A stretch of DNA of 14,482 bases from Treponema sp. (lineage in GTDB: Bacteria > Spirochaetota > Spirochaetia > Treponematales > Treponemataceae): positions 1 to 14,482 of the forward strand of contig JAFZWX010000100.1 of assembly GCA_017617145.1 (NCBI GenBank). Reading direction: 5' to 3'. Below the pieces are notes generated by a model. That model saw only the letters and a list, made by a program, of their open reading frames with translations. It did no database searches and was not told the DNA's origin. Of this stretch, positions 1-8,588 are shown in pieces. Numbering within the stretch: position 1 is the stretch's first letter; every line of letters begins with the position of its first letter. Both the position numbers and the translations under genes were made by a program.

Positions 1-328
1 TTTGATGGATACGTATTGCGGAGCGAATGTTATATAAGCACTTTGCTTTTGTCCAAGTCCAATTATTAGGTAAATCAAAAGGTATTTCTTCTTCTATGTC
101 TATAACAGTTCCATCAGCGAACTGCTCATAATGCCGTTTATCACTTCCTACAAAAATAAATGAGTCTTTTTTATCGGCTTTTAATTCACCTTTTTTGATT
201 TTTTCAGCTTTTTCTGCACGGATTTTTTCAAGTAGTTTTTCGGCACTTTCATCAGCTGGATTTTGAGGAACAAGTTTTCCGTGTATTGCTAAGTCTAAGA
301 CTTTCTGGCGTAGAGCTTTGGTGTTCAT
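1..328 (-). CDS. hsdS: Type I restriction-modification specificity subunit HsdS, N-terminal part (cut by window edge)
   Basis: HsdS recognises the DNA target and holds the methylase and translocase subunits of a type I restriction enzyme. I translated this region by hand from the ATG at 328-326; the frame stays open for 109 codons to the left edge. The start MNTKALRQKVLDLAIHGKLV, then a lysine-rich stretch with LLEKIRAEKAEKIKKGEL, then IPFDLPNNWTW, is the usual opening of many HsdS proteins just before the first target-recognition domain. The start overlaps the stop of the upstream HEPN-like gene in an ATGA, with AAGG seven bases upstream, so translation is probably coupled. Both target-recognition domains and the conserved spacer helices lie outside the window, so intactness and specificity cannot be judged. 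Family call is firm; completeness is unknown. Confidence 0.88.
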   Translation of the reverse strand, partial: MNTKALRQKVLDLAIHGKLVPQNPADESAEKLLEKIRAEKAEKIKKGELKADKKDSFIFVGSDKRHYEQFADGTVIDIEEEIPFDLPNNWTWTKAKCLYNIRSAIRIHQ

Positions 329-963
329 AATACGACCTTAAAGGTAAAAGAGTTCTGTACATTATCCATTTTGGTTGCAAGGTTTCCAACCTCACTTTCA
401 ATCCAGTTTATACTTTCCAAAAGTTCTGTATGTAATGTATTAAGGTTCTGAAAATGATTGATTCTTTCACAATGTGATATTCTGTTTCTTAAGATTCTAA
501 AATCTTCAAAGCGTTTCTGCATAATCTTTGCAGTACGCATATATTTAGGACAATTTGGAAATGCGTTCTTAAGCATATAGCCCTGGTAAGGGTACTGCGA
601 AAACTTTTTAGAAACAAAGGATGTCCAGAATCCAAGACTTAATTCTGCAACTATTCTGTCATGTGTTACAACGTGATTGTGCAGTTTTATTGTCTTTTTG
701 GCATCATTAATTTTTTGAATGCTCTTTGAATCCATAGGAAGAATGTCAAACCATTCTTTTCCATTTACATAATCTGTAAGAGCTTTATCAATTGCATTTC
801 GCAGGCTTACTTCAAAAAAATGGAGTAAAGGATAAAATGAACGGCAAACTTCTATATTGTTCAGATAGTTGTTTATTGTATCTTCTTTATTTTTGCCTGT
901 ATAAGGCAGTAATCTTATTTGAGTAAGTGCATTTTCTATGTTATCGTACTGATTCTGGTTCAT
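325..963 (-). CDS. Abi-like HEPN-domain protein (putative RNase) embedded in the type I RM operon
   Basis: About 212 residues, mostly helical. It contains the Abi-family pattern FYPLLHFFEVSLRNAI (about residues 43-58), a central IVAELSLGFWTSFV (about 104-117) and, near the C-terminus, ILRNRISHCE (about 157-166). The last includes RNxxxH, the catalytic motif of HEPN ribonucleases. Abi_2/AbiD/AbiF-type proteins belong to this superfamily and act in abortive infection by cutting RNA; that is family knowledge and the target here is unknown. The ATG at 963 is preceded by GAGAAAT. A GTG at 972 would add three residues but has no better binding site. The gene lies between hsdM and hsdS and its TGA overlaps the hsdS ATG, so it is part of the RM operon. 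A link to RM function, for example acting when restriction is inhibited as PrrC does with EcoprrI, is inference. Confidence 0.8.
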   Translation of the reverse strand: MNQNQYDNIENALTQIRLLPYTGKNKEDTINNYLNNIEVCRSFYPLLHFFEVSLRNAIDKALTDYVNGKEWFDILPMDSKSIQKINDAKKTIKLHNHVVTHDRIVAELSLGFWTSFVSKKFSQYPYQGYMLKNAFPNCPKYMRTAKIMQKRFEDFRILRNRISHCERINHFQNLNTLHTELLESINWIESEVGNLATKMDNVQNSFTFKVVL

Positions 964-1005
964 ATTTCTCACATTTTACTTGATTTTTACTAAATGTTAT
1001 AGTAG

Positions 1006-1011
1006 ATTATA
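1006..1011 (-). promoter_or_regulatory. Possible -10 element upstream of the HEPN-like gene
   Basis: The minus strand reads TATAAT here, about 43 bases before the ATG at 963. The hexamer 17 bases upstream is GAAGGA, a poor -35, and it lies inside the GC-rich structured element. An independent promoter for the HEPN gene and hsdS is therefore possible but weak. Confidence 0.25.
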
Positions 1012-1019
1012 AGGGTAAG

Positions 1020-1092
1020 CCGCGGGATTCCTTCTCCCTGCCTTGAGCAGGTGGTTCATCGAAAGATGGCGTAGGGACCGCGGACTGTTTTT

Positions 1093-1094
<2 letters not shown>
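1020..1094. repeat. GC-rich structured palindromic element between hsdM and the HEPN-like gene
   Basis: CCGCGG at 1020-1025 and again at 1078-1083 can pair as an outer stem, extended by TCCCT (1035-1039) with AGGGA (1073-1077). Inside are CCTGC-CTTGA-GCAGG (1037-1051, in competition with the TCCCT pairing) and CATC-GAAA-GATG (1057-1068), a hairpin closed by a GNRA-type loop when read on the plus strand. Seven Ts follow on the plus strand (1088-1094) and reach into the hsdM stop codon, so in that direction it looks like a terminator. In the operon direction it could be an attenuating or processing structure in the mRNA. It is far richer in GC than its surroundings, which suggests an inserted small repeat. 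Family unknown. Confidence 0.5.
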
Positions 1095-2538
<1,444 letters not shown>

Positions 2539-2541
2539 TTA

Positions 2542-5400
2542 TTAAGCCGCCTTTAGTTGTAGTAAGAATTGTGAATAATATTCTAGTTCTTCATCAAGTT
2601 TTTCGTTTGTATAGATTTTAATTGTTTGTCCTAACAAGGTTGGGTTATAAGTAAATAACTCTTGTCTTGTTATACAGCCTGTCTGTGCTACATAATCAGC
2701 GATGATTCTAAGCACTTCCTTCTGGTCATCTGTAAACTGACGTTTTACATTACCTAAATGCTGACCAATATACAAGCCGTATCTCTGGCCAATAATTCCA
2801 TTTATACTCTGTAATCCTTCAATCTTACCATATGCAAAACGAACAAGCTGAATAAGATTTGTCAGAGTTTGTCTTTCAGTTTTATCCTTCAATGGAATAA
2901 CGTTTTTCTGAATCTTATTGTTTTTGCTCAAAGTGTTGTAAGCATCCCAGATTACTCCCAAATCTCTGAACACTGGATTTACAGCTATAAGTTTATCTCG
3001 CAGGTCAATAAGCATAGGATTTGTTATAGATTTTTCTTCATCATAATAAAGGATATGAAGAGCTTCTATATCATCTGAATGTTTTTCGCAGTAATCTTCA
3101 AACTGCTTAGTATATTCTTCGCTGTCTTTTTCTGAAAATCCAGAATAAGTTACATTATCTTTTCCAGGTCTTAGGATTTTATAATATCCTTTTTCAAGTT
3201 CCAGTAATTTTTCACGAGCTTCAGGACTATCAATCAAATTAGAAACAAGAATCTTTCTTTCATTGTTATCATGCTGATTGTCTATATATTCCGGGAGTGT
3301 TCCAGATTCCAAAGCCTTAAAAATATTAGCCCCCAAAACATCCATTGGAATCTTAGATAACTTTTCAAACTCGTCCTTATGACGCTGTTCTGTTCTGCGG
3401 TTTATAAATACAAGTTTTTCAGCCAGGAACTCTAAATATTCATCAGGCAGATTTCCCATTGCCATCTTTTCAAGCACTTTTTCAAGTGTTAGAACTTCTC
3501 CTGGCTCTCCGCCGCCATGTGGCTTTGGAATCTTCTTTTCACTTTCCGTAACACCCACAGCATCAATTAAATAGAAAAGCTCTTTTGTATCTGCGTTAGG
3601 CGTAATGGTTCTAAGAACATCATCATCTATACTTCGGCAGCCGCGACCTTTCATTTGTGTGTACAAAACAGAAGAATGAATATCCCTCATAAAAACAAGG
3701 ACTTCAAGAGGTCTAACATCAGTACCTGTAGCAACTAGTGTTACCGTTACTGCAATTCTAAAATCCTTTTCCTTCCTAAAATTATCAATTAATGTATTAG
3801 GATTTTTTTCTGCTTTACAGGTTATTTTCTGTACAAAGTTTTCAGGTAAAGTTTCATTAGGAAACTTCTCTTTAAAAGAATCTTTTATTATTTTTATAAT
3901 CAATTCTGCATGATTATCGGTTTTTGCAAAGAACAGAGTTTTTGGAATATAATTCCAGTCTGGCTCTCGGTTAGGAAACAGCTTTGAATAAACTACATCT
4001 CTATATTCATCAACAACTTTTTTAATCTGAGTCGGATTTACAACACTCCGGTCTACTTCTGTGCTGGTATAAACTTGAGTCTGCTCCTGAACATAAAGTT
4101 CTTTTTCGCCGGTGCGTCTGTTTACTTCAAATACTTTTTCGTTTTCCTTAATATCTCCGCCGCTTTCGGTAACTTCAGTTTTAATTCTATAAATACGAGG
4201 CGGAACATTTATTCCATCAGAATAGGACTGTTCAACAGAATACTGGAATGTAGGATCATATTTTCCAGCAATAACTTCCTTACAATTAAAGAATGCATAA
4301 GCCTGTGGAGTAGGAGTTGCAGTCAAACCAATAATTCTTGCGTCTTCAAAATATTCCAGAACTCTTCGCCAACGTCCATAAATTGAACGATGACATTCAT
4401 CTACAATTATGAGCTGGAAGAAGTCTTTTGGAAGTGTGATTTTTCCATCTAATTTAACAGGTGCATATAAGTCATCATCATCTTTAAAGAACTTATCTTC
4501 ATCGTTTAAATCATCAGCATCATCATCTGTGTCTGTAAATGTCTGTCCTGTTAGAACAGCATAAAGGCGTTGAATTGTACTAATACATACAGCAGATTTT
4601 TTTGCTTCATCAGCTTTCTTAAGACGGATTACAGGAAATATCGAAGAAAAAGATTTCTTGTTTTCAGTAAGCTTAAACTGATTAAATTCATTTTCAGTCT
4701 GTCTTCCAAGATTGTTTCGGTCTACTAAATAAAGAATGTGTTCAACCGGCGTATAATTCAATGCCCTGTAACTCATCATACAGGCTGTAAATGTTTTACC
4801 ACTTCCAGTAGCCAAATCTAAAAGACATCTGTTAATTCCACGCTTAAAGCTTAATTCAATTTCACTTATTGCTTCATGCTGACATTTTCTAAGTTTACCA
4901 GGCTTAGCTTCTGGAACAGCAGGCAACATAGCAAATTCTGAAGTAACCGGAGCTTTTAATTCCTTTACAATATATTTCGGCGAGTGCATACATGGTACAC
5001 CCTTATTGTCTTTTACCTCTTCAAATTCAGTATCTTCTTTTCTAAGATCCTTGAACTTAATAACTTCACCATTAGAAATATATGCAAAAGGTAAAGGCTT
5101 GCACCATACAGGAATGTCATTAGGAATCTGTTTTGTATATTTTTCAGCTTGTAACTGAACGTCTTCTTCAAGAGGATTTTCGGCGCGCTTAGCTTCCAGA
5201 ACACCAATGGCTTTTCCATCAAGATAAAGATAATAATCTGCTTCCAGGTTACCAATTAAAAGCTCTTCTTTTACAGCCATAGCATTAATTCGGTCAGTTC
5301 GTTCCTTGCGTGAAACTACTGTCCAACCAGCATCTTGTAACATTCTATCTATTTTTTCACGAGCTTTCTGTTCAGGAAGCAAATCTTTTTCATCTGCCAT
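2542..5400 (-). CDS. hsdR: Type I restriction endonuclease/translocase subunit HsdR, EcoEI-like
   Basis: 952 residues. The N-terminal nuclease domain has a PD-(D/E)xK pattern: D55 in LEADYYLYL, then E69-A-K71 in VLEAKRA. The motor domain follows, with Walker A ATGSGKT (197-203), DECH box (334-337), LTATP (359-363) and a motif VI region reading MKGRGCR. The C-terminal third resembles the EcoEI R-subunit C-terminal domain. HsdR pumps DNA past the bound complex with ATP and cuts unmodified DNA far from the recognition site. The ATG at 5400 has GAGG seven bases upstream. An acidic stretch of roughly 20 residues at about 290-310 sits between the helicase motifs and is probably a surface insertion. 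hsdR opens the operon hsdR-hsdM-HEPN-hsdS behind its own promoter. No damage is visible. Confidence 0.95.
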   Translation of the reverse strand: MADEKDLLPEQKAREKIDRMLQDAGWTVVSRKERTDRINAMAVKEELLIGNLEADYYLYLDGKAIGVLEAKRAENPLEEDVQLQAEKYTKQIPNDIPVWCKPLPFAYISNGEVIKFKDLRKEDTEFEEVKDNKGVPCMHSPKYIVKELKAPVTSEFAMLPAVPEAKPGKLRKCQHEAISEIELSFKRGINRCLLDLATGSGKTFTACMMSYRALNYTPVEHILYLVDRNNLGRQTENEFNQFKLTENKKSFSSIFPVIRLKKADEAKKSAVCISTIQRLYAVLTGQTFTDTDDDADDLNDEDKFFKDDDDLYAPVKLDGKITLPKDFFQLIIVDECHRSIYGRWRRVLEYFEDARIIGLTATPTPQAYAFFNCKEVIAGKYDPTFQYSVEQSYSDGINVPPRIYRIKTEVTESGGDIKENEKVFEVNRRTGEKELYVQEQTQVYTSTEVDRSVVNPTQIKKVVDEYRDVVYSKLFPNREPDWNYIPKTLFFAKTDNHAELIIKIIKDSFKEKFPNETLPENFVQKITCKAEKNPNTLIDNFRKEKDFRIAVTVTLVATGTDVRPLEVLVFMRDIHSSVLYTQMKGRGCRSIDDDVLRTITPNADTKELFYLIDAVGVTESEKKIPKPHGGGEPGEVLTLEKVLEKMAMGNLPDEYLEFLAEKLVFINRRTEQRHKDEFEKLSKIPMDVLGANIFKALESGTLPEYIDNQHDNNERKILVSNLIDSPEAREKLLELEKGYYKILRPGKDNVTYSGFSEKDSEEYTKQFEDYCEKHSDDIEALHILYYDEEKSITNPMLIDLRDKLIAVNPVFRDLGVIWDAYNTLSKNNKIQKNVIPLKDKTERQTLTNLIQLVRFAYGKIEGLQSINGIIGQRYGLYIGQHLGNVKRQFTDDQKEVLRIIADYVAQTGCITRQELFTYNPTLLGQTIKIYTNEKLDEELEYYSQFLLQLKAA

Positions 5401-5411
5401 TAATCGCCTCG

Positions 5412-5442
5412 ATGTTCTGATAATAAAACATTATTAGAACAT
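5412..5442. promoter_or_regulatory. Operator-like inverted repeat over the predicted hsdR transcription start
   Basis: Two 13-base arms (5412-5424 and 5430-5442) are inverted repeats with one mismatch, around a 5-base centre AAAAC; the outer parts read ATGTTCT and AGAACAT. The repeat begins inside the -10 hexamer and covers the predicted start point and leader, where a repressor dimer would block transcription. It could also form a hairpin in the 5' leader. The regulator is unknown. Confidence 0.45.
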
Positions 5443-5449
5443 TATAGCA
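5441..5449 (-). promoter_or_regulatory. Extended -10 promoter for the hsdR operon
   Basis: The minus strand reads TGCTATAAT, an extended -10 (TGnTATAAT), 41 bases before the hsdR ATG. The -35 position holds only ATAGAA. A second TATAAT lies about 29 bases further upstream on the same strand, so tandem starts are possible. The 103-base gap between the phage genes and hsdR contains nothing else I recognise, and no terminator, so read-through from the head operon is also possible. Confidence 0.5.
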
Positions 5450-5503
5450 TATTTTTCAGTTTTTTCTATTATAATGTGATTTTAGAGTAATAAGATTTTG
5501 TTT

Positions 5504-5905
5504 TTACAAATTCACTTTTGCGTGTAATATTAATTTGTTTTTCTTTACTTCTGCAATTTCATAAGTATAAGTAGTTTCTTCCTCTTTGAACATTTTCTGC
5601 ATTGCTTCAACGTATCTCCAGAATAGTGTAATTTTACGTTTTCCTTTTTCCTGCATCTTTATATCAAAAGCTAAAACAAATATTGCATTTTCAATTATAC
5701 GGTCTTTTGGTTCCATTGCAGCTGTCAGATAATCAAAAAAGAAACACGGCTGTTTTATACATTCATCTGTAAGTTTTTTGTTTTCAAATTTTTTAAGAAT
5801 TATTCCGTCATTATAGTGCTTATTGATTTTCTCAATATATTCAGGAAGATTACGGATAAACAGATTTTCGATTTCATCGCATACCGGCTCAAAGCTTAAA
5901 ATCAT
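5504..5905 (-). CDS. Small protein at the end of the head module, probable neck/head-completion or tail-joining protein
   Basis: 133 residues, not recognised by clear motif. The pattern is a helical N-terminus (FEPVCDEIENLFIRNLPEYI), a middle strand with QPCFFFDYL, then ENAIFVLAFDIKM, a helix (LFWRYVEAMQKMF) and a final beta pair. This alternation of strands and helices is like small neck or tail-terminator proteins, which often sit right after the gp6-like connector. Its ATG overlaps the TGA of the connector gene (ATGA), so the two are translated together. It is the last phage-type gene before the restriction operon; no tail genes follow. If the element is a tail-stealing satellite, this protein would be a good candidate for the adaptor to a helper tail. 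Role is inferred from position; family unassigned. Confidence 0.6.
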   Translation of the reverse strand: MILSFEPVCDEIENLFIRNLPEYIEKINKHYNDGIILKKFENKKLTDECIKQPCFFFDYLTAAMEPKDRIIENAIFVLAFDIKMQEKGKRKITLFWRYVEAMQKMFKEEETTYTYEIAEVKKNKLILHAKVNL

Positions 5906-6396
5906 AAATATTTCCTTCTATATATATTGATTACAGATTGAATATCTGCCGGTATTTCAAATGTTGTGTTGTCTGGTTCATTCTGCTTGTTTAGAAAATC
6001 TTTCTTCTTAAGAATGAACAGTTTTACAATTGCTTCTTTCAAATCTGCTGGAAAAGTCAGAGGCAGGAATCCGGCATTGTAATTTAAGAAAACAACATGT
6101 CCTTCAAGTCCTGTGTCTATAAACAAGATTCTTCTGCCATCTATAACACAATGCGGCACACGCAGCTTTGTGTTCATATCAATGATGTTTATCATTTCAG
6201 TAATATGTTCCTGCTCAGTAAATACCATGCAGTCTTTTACAGTTTGCAGCTCATTATAGTTTTTATCTTCAAGAGAGTAACCTAAAAGCTTTTCAATGAA
6301 AGTAAGAGTTGCATTGAAAATAAGAATGTCTGTATCAATTTCATCTGCATTAAGCTCTAATATTTTTTGTAGTTCTTCAAAAGTAAATGGTTTCAA
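5902..6396 (-). CDS. Phage head-tail connector, gp6-like
   Basis: About 164 residues from the proposed TTG start. The N-terminal FTFEELQKILELNADEIDTD, the middle helices and the late segment VVFLNYNAGFLPLTFPADLKEAIVKLF fit HK97 gp6-type connectors, where a Y-x-A-G-F strand leads into LPxDLKxAI. Such proteins form a ring under the portal and prepare the head for tail attachment. The open frame reaches up to 6543, but its first 49 codons lie in a nested palindromic element and read as a basic, low-complexity peptide. GAGGA followed by seven bases and TTG (6396-6394) gives a much better start at LKPFTFEEL. The stop overlaps the next gene in ATGA. Family call good; start is my inference. Confidence 0.75.
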   Translation of the reverse strand: MKPFTFEELQKILELNADEIDTDILIFNATLTFIEKLLGYSLEDKNYNELQTVKDCMVFTEQEHITEMINIIDMNTKLRVPHCVIDGRRILFIDTGLEGHVVFLNYNAGFLPLTFPADLKEAIVKLFILKKKDFLNKQNEPDNTTFEIPADIQSVINIYRRKYL

Positions 6397-6408
6397 ATCT
6401 CTTTCCTC

Positions 6409-6560
6409 GGAAAAGCGGGGCAAAGGCAAGTATAACCTTCGTTCAGTCAAAAGCAAGGCCAAGCCGCTATCGCGGTGCTGCGCAGCCTTGCTTTTGTCTT
6501 CACTTCGGTTTTGGATTTTTCGCCCCCGCTTTCCAAAGGGCAATATATATTGCTCTTTGG
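6409..6560. repeat. Nested palindromic repeat element between capsid and connector genes
   Basis: Three palindromes fill this gap. The outer pair is GGAAAAGCGGGGC (6409-6421) with GCCCCCGCTTTCC (6522-6534), allowing one shift. Inside, CAAAAGCAAGGC (6448-6459) pairs perfectly with GCCTTGCTTTTG (6485-6496), enclosing CCGC-TATC-GCGG (6464-6475). At the right end, CCAAAG (6533-6538) and CTTTGG (6555-6560) flank the palindrome GCAATATATATTGC. The element is more GC-rich than its neighbours and looks like a REP- or MITE-type insert. It starts just after the capsid stop and ends at the ribosome binding site of the connector, so it could also tune mRNA stability between a highly and a lowly expressed gene. 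Confidence 0.6.
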
Positions 6561-6567
6561 TTATGGG

Positions 6568-7875
6568 TTATTCTTCTGCTGTTTTCAGAAGCACCATGTT
6601 TTTAGCAGGTCTTGTCACAAGGAAGCCGTCGCGTTTTCTAAAACGCATAAAGAGTTCACCGTATTCAAGTGATTCTGTTGTTTCATCAAAACGCTTGATT
6701 TCAATTCCTTTGCGGTTTCCGTGAATGATTCGTTTTGGATTCATAAAGATTGCAAAAACTGTATCTTCTTCAATTTCTGAGAACTGTGGAAGAAGTCTGC
6801 TCTCGATTACATCATATCCATCAAGACGGCTTGGCATTCCTTCCCACGGTTTACGCCAGATTGGATTGTTGTTGTCGTCTTTGATATTTGTGATATGGTT
6901 GAGAACTGTTTCGTTCATAAACCATTTACAGTATTTTCTTTCTTCCGGTTCTACCTTGAGCTCTGCGGCTCTGAAGTCTAAGTAAGAAAGATTTGCAATT
7001 GCTGCACTTGAAGCTGTGTGAACTTCTGCACCTGAAACATTCATTGCACCTGTAAACGGAGCGGCATTTGCGGTAAGACACTGCTTGTCGAACTCCTGTC
7101 CATATGCTTCGGTGAAGTCCTCAAGAAACATCTTTCCCAGGTCTGCAAAGGCATCTTCGCCAAACTCATCAAAGTATGGAACATAGCCTGCAAGAGTGTA
7201 GCACTTGAGCTCGGTTCTTGTCGGCATGTTCGATTTTGTTGCATCGATTTTCTGACCGTATGAAGTCAGCCACTTTAATTCAATTCCGCCACGGTCTCTC
7301 TGTGGAATAAAGATTGATGGTCCGCTCATTGGTCTGTGAGTTACGAGGTTCATCATCATAGACTGCTTTGCAGCTTCTTCCATGATTGTTTCTTCGTAAA
7401 TCGGATTGATAAGATACTGGTCGTTGTTGGCAAGATTTCCGATTGGCTCTCCAAGGACTGCTTTAGATGGCACAAATCCTTTTCCGGCTTCCCAAGAAAA
7501 ATCCTTCGGGTTGTTCCATTTTTCAGCTCTGATATTAGGACAGCATTTAAGCTTGCCCAATGTTTCCTGGTCTTTGTTCCAGGCAGCACACAAAGCTTTT
7601 CCAAGATTGTAGTAAACATCTTTCAAAGACATCTGTTCCATTTTGGAATCAGCCTGTTTCATTGCTTCGCGGAAGTTCTTGATTGATTCTTTACAACCAA
7701 GAATTTCAGATGTAGTTGCATCTTCCTGAGCTTCAAGAATCTTCAACATCTGTTCTGTAATTTCCTGCTGTTCCAGGAAATACTTGTTAATCTGCTCAAC
7801 ACTTGCAGCTTCGCTCGGAAGATTGGCTTTCATGTTGTCCAATCTCTTATGAAGAGCTAAAATTACTTCGTTCAA
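6568..7875 (-). CDS. Major capsid protein, HK97 fold
   Basis: 435 residues from the proposed TTG start at 7875-7873, which has AGGAGG five bases upstream; the longer frame to 7932 has no good ribosome binding site and runs through a hairpin. The first 90 or so residues are charged and helical, like the delta/scaffolding domain that the prohead protease removes. The rest is a typical HK97-type shell protein: GKGFVPSKAVLGEPIG, then NPIYEETIMEEAAKQS, SGPSIFIPQRDRGGIELKW, a central domain with DEFGEDAFADLGKMF and the QEFDKQCLTAN helix, the WFMNETVLNHI segment and a C-terminal beta end with FRKRDGFLVTRPAKNMVLL. It follows the protease gene, the usual HK97 order. A hairpin before it and a palindromic element after it set it apart from its neighbours, which may give higher or independent mRNA levels. 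Confidence 0.93.
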   Translation of the reverse strand: MNEVILALHKRLDNMKANLPSEAASVEQINKYFLEQQEITEQMLKILEAQEDATTSEILGCKESIKNFREAMKQADSKMEQMSLKDVYYNLGKALCAAWNKDQETLGKLKCCPNIRAEKWNNPKDFSWEAGKGFVPSKAVLGEPIGNLANNDQYLINPIYEETIMEEAAKQSMMMNLVTHRPMSGPSIFIPQRDRGGIELKWLTSYGQKIDATKSNMPTRTELKCYTLAGYVPYFDEFGEDAFADLGKMFLEDFTEAYGQEFDKQCLTANAAPFTGAMNVSGAEVHTASSAAIANLSYLDFRAAELKVEPEERKYCKWFMNETVLNHITNIKDDNNNPIWRKPWEGMPSRLDGYDVIESRLLPQFSEIEEDTVFAIFMNPKRIIHGNRKGIEIKRFDETTESLEYGELFMRFRKRDGFLVTRPAKNMVLLKTAEE

Positions 7876-7904
7876 GTTATCCTCCTTTAGGTGACTTGCA
7901 ACAT

Positions 7905-7946
7905 AGGACTGTCTGCCATCTTCCACAATCACAGACAGTCCTTTTT
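7905..7946. other. Stable hairpin between protease and capsid genes, with a T-run on the plus strand
   Basis: AGGACTGTCTG (7905-7915) and CAGACAGTCCT (7932-7942) form a perfect 11-bp stem with a 16-base loop. On the plus strand it is followed by TTTTT (7942-7946), so it is a terminator only for antisense transcription. In the sense of the head operon no T-run follows and the stem lies about 19 bases before the capsid ribosome binding site. It could act there as an mRNA-stabilising or processing site at the 5' end of the capsid message. Confidence 0.55.
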
Positions 7947-7955
7947 ATTTGTTAC

Positions 7956-8588
7956 TTACGCAATGGTCTTTTTAAGTCCTTCGCGTAGCTTATCAAAATA
8001 AGAAAGCTCTTCATTCTGAATCACTTCCGTTATTTCCAGTCTTTTAGTTCCGTTGTTCTGAGCAAAAGGATTTGCCGGAACACAACAGATACTAAATTCC
8101 AAAAGCTCCTGCTTTCTGAAAATCAGATCGCATTCGCGGTCTTTGGCTTCCAAGAACTCAATCTCTTCTGCAATGAATCCCACAGAACCACAACGCAAAG
8201 CCCCGGCTTTTACACGCTGCCCAATGCTCCAGCCAAACTCGTCAAACTCTTTATCGTTGAACACGATATCGCCTTCGAGCACAGTTTCAGCTTTCACATT
8301 TTCTGCATAACCGATTGCAGGAATAGAGTAATCATGGCTCCAGAGAATTACAGGATTTGAAAGATAGTTCTTTAAGTTCCAGCCTTTAGGGTCAACTTTT
8401 TCAAAGTCACGGTCTGTGTCAAAAGTAGACATTACCCAATGGAATGAATCTTTCTGCACATCTATAGATTTGAAAACTTCAACCTGCGGGCTGACTTTTC
8501 CGCCGTGTGTGTTTTCCTTCAGGAACTTCAAAAGCTTTTCGCGGCATCCGAGTTCCTTGTTCTCAACACCGTCAATCTTTATTATCAT
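7956..8588 (-). CDS. HK97-type prohead protease
   Basis: About 210 residues. It cuts the scaffolding part off the capsid protein during head maturation. Residues below are counted from the upstream ATG at 8591. The pattern HWVMSTFDTDRDFEKVDPKG, the histidine in ILWSHDYSIPAIGYA (H86), the serine in LRCGSVGF (S136) and the acidic ELLEFSICCVPANPFA (E165) match the His-Ser-Glu layout of the U35/S78 family. The gene overlaps the end of the LuxR-type gene by 17 bases, and its ribosome binding site GGAGG also encodes the Gly-Gly-Asp tail of that protein. The second ATG (8588) has five bases of spacing and is preferred to the one at 8591, which has two. The capsid gene follows after a hairpin. Confidence 0.9.
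   Translation of the reverse strand: MIIKIDGVENKELGCREKLLKFLKENTHGGKVSPQVEVFKSIDVQKDSFHWVMSTFDTDRDFEKVDPKGWNLKNYLSNPVILWSHDYSIPAIGYAENVKAETVLEGDIVFNDKEFDEFGWSIGQRVKAGALRCGSVGFIAEEIEFLEAKDRECDLIFRKQELLEFSICCVPANPFAQNNGTKRLEITEVIQNEELSYFDKLREGLKKTIA

Noticed and set aside
1020..1083. tRNA-like cloverleaf
   Set aside because: No acceptor stem with a 7-base pairing, no T-loop sequence (GTTCRANNC) and no anticodon arm.
5013..5255. 80-codon minus-strand frame within hsdR
   Set aside because: It is an alternative frame inside an intact, motif-complete hsdR and has no support of its own.
6296..6724. Plus-strand frames of 65-142 codons over the capsid/connector junction
   Set aside because: They are antisense to two well-supported genes, span the palindromic element and have no ribosome binding site or recognisable family pattern.
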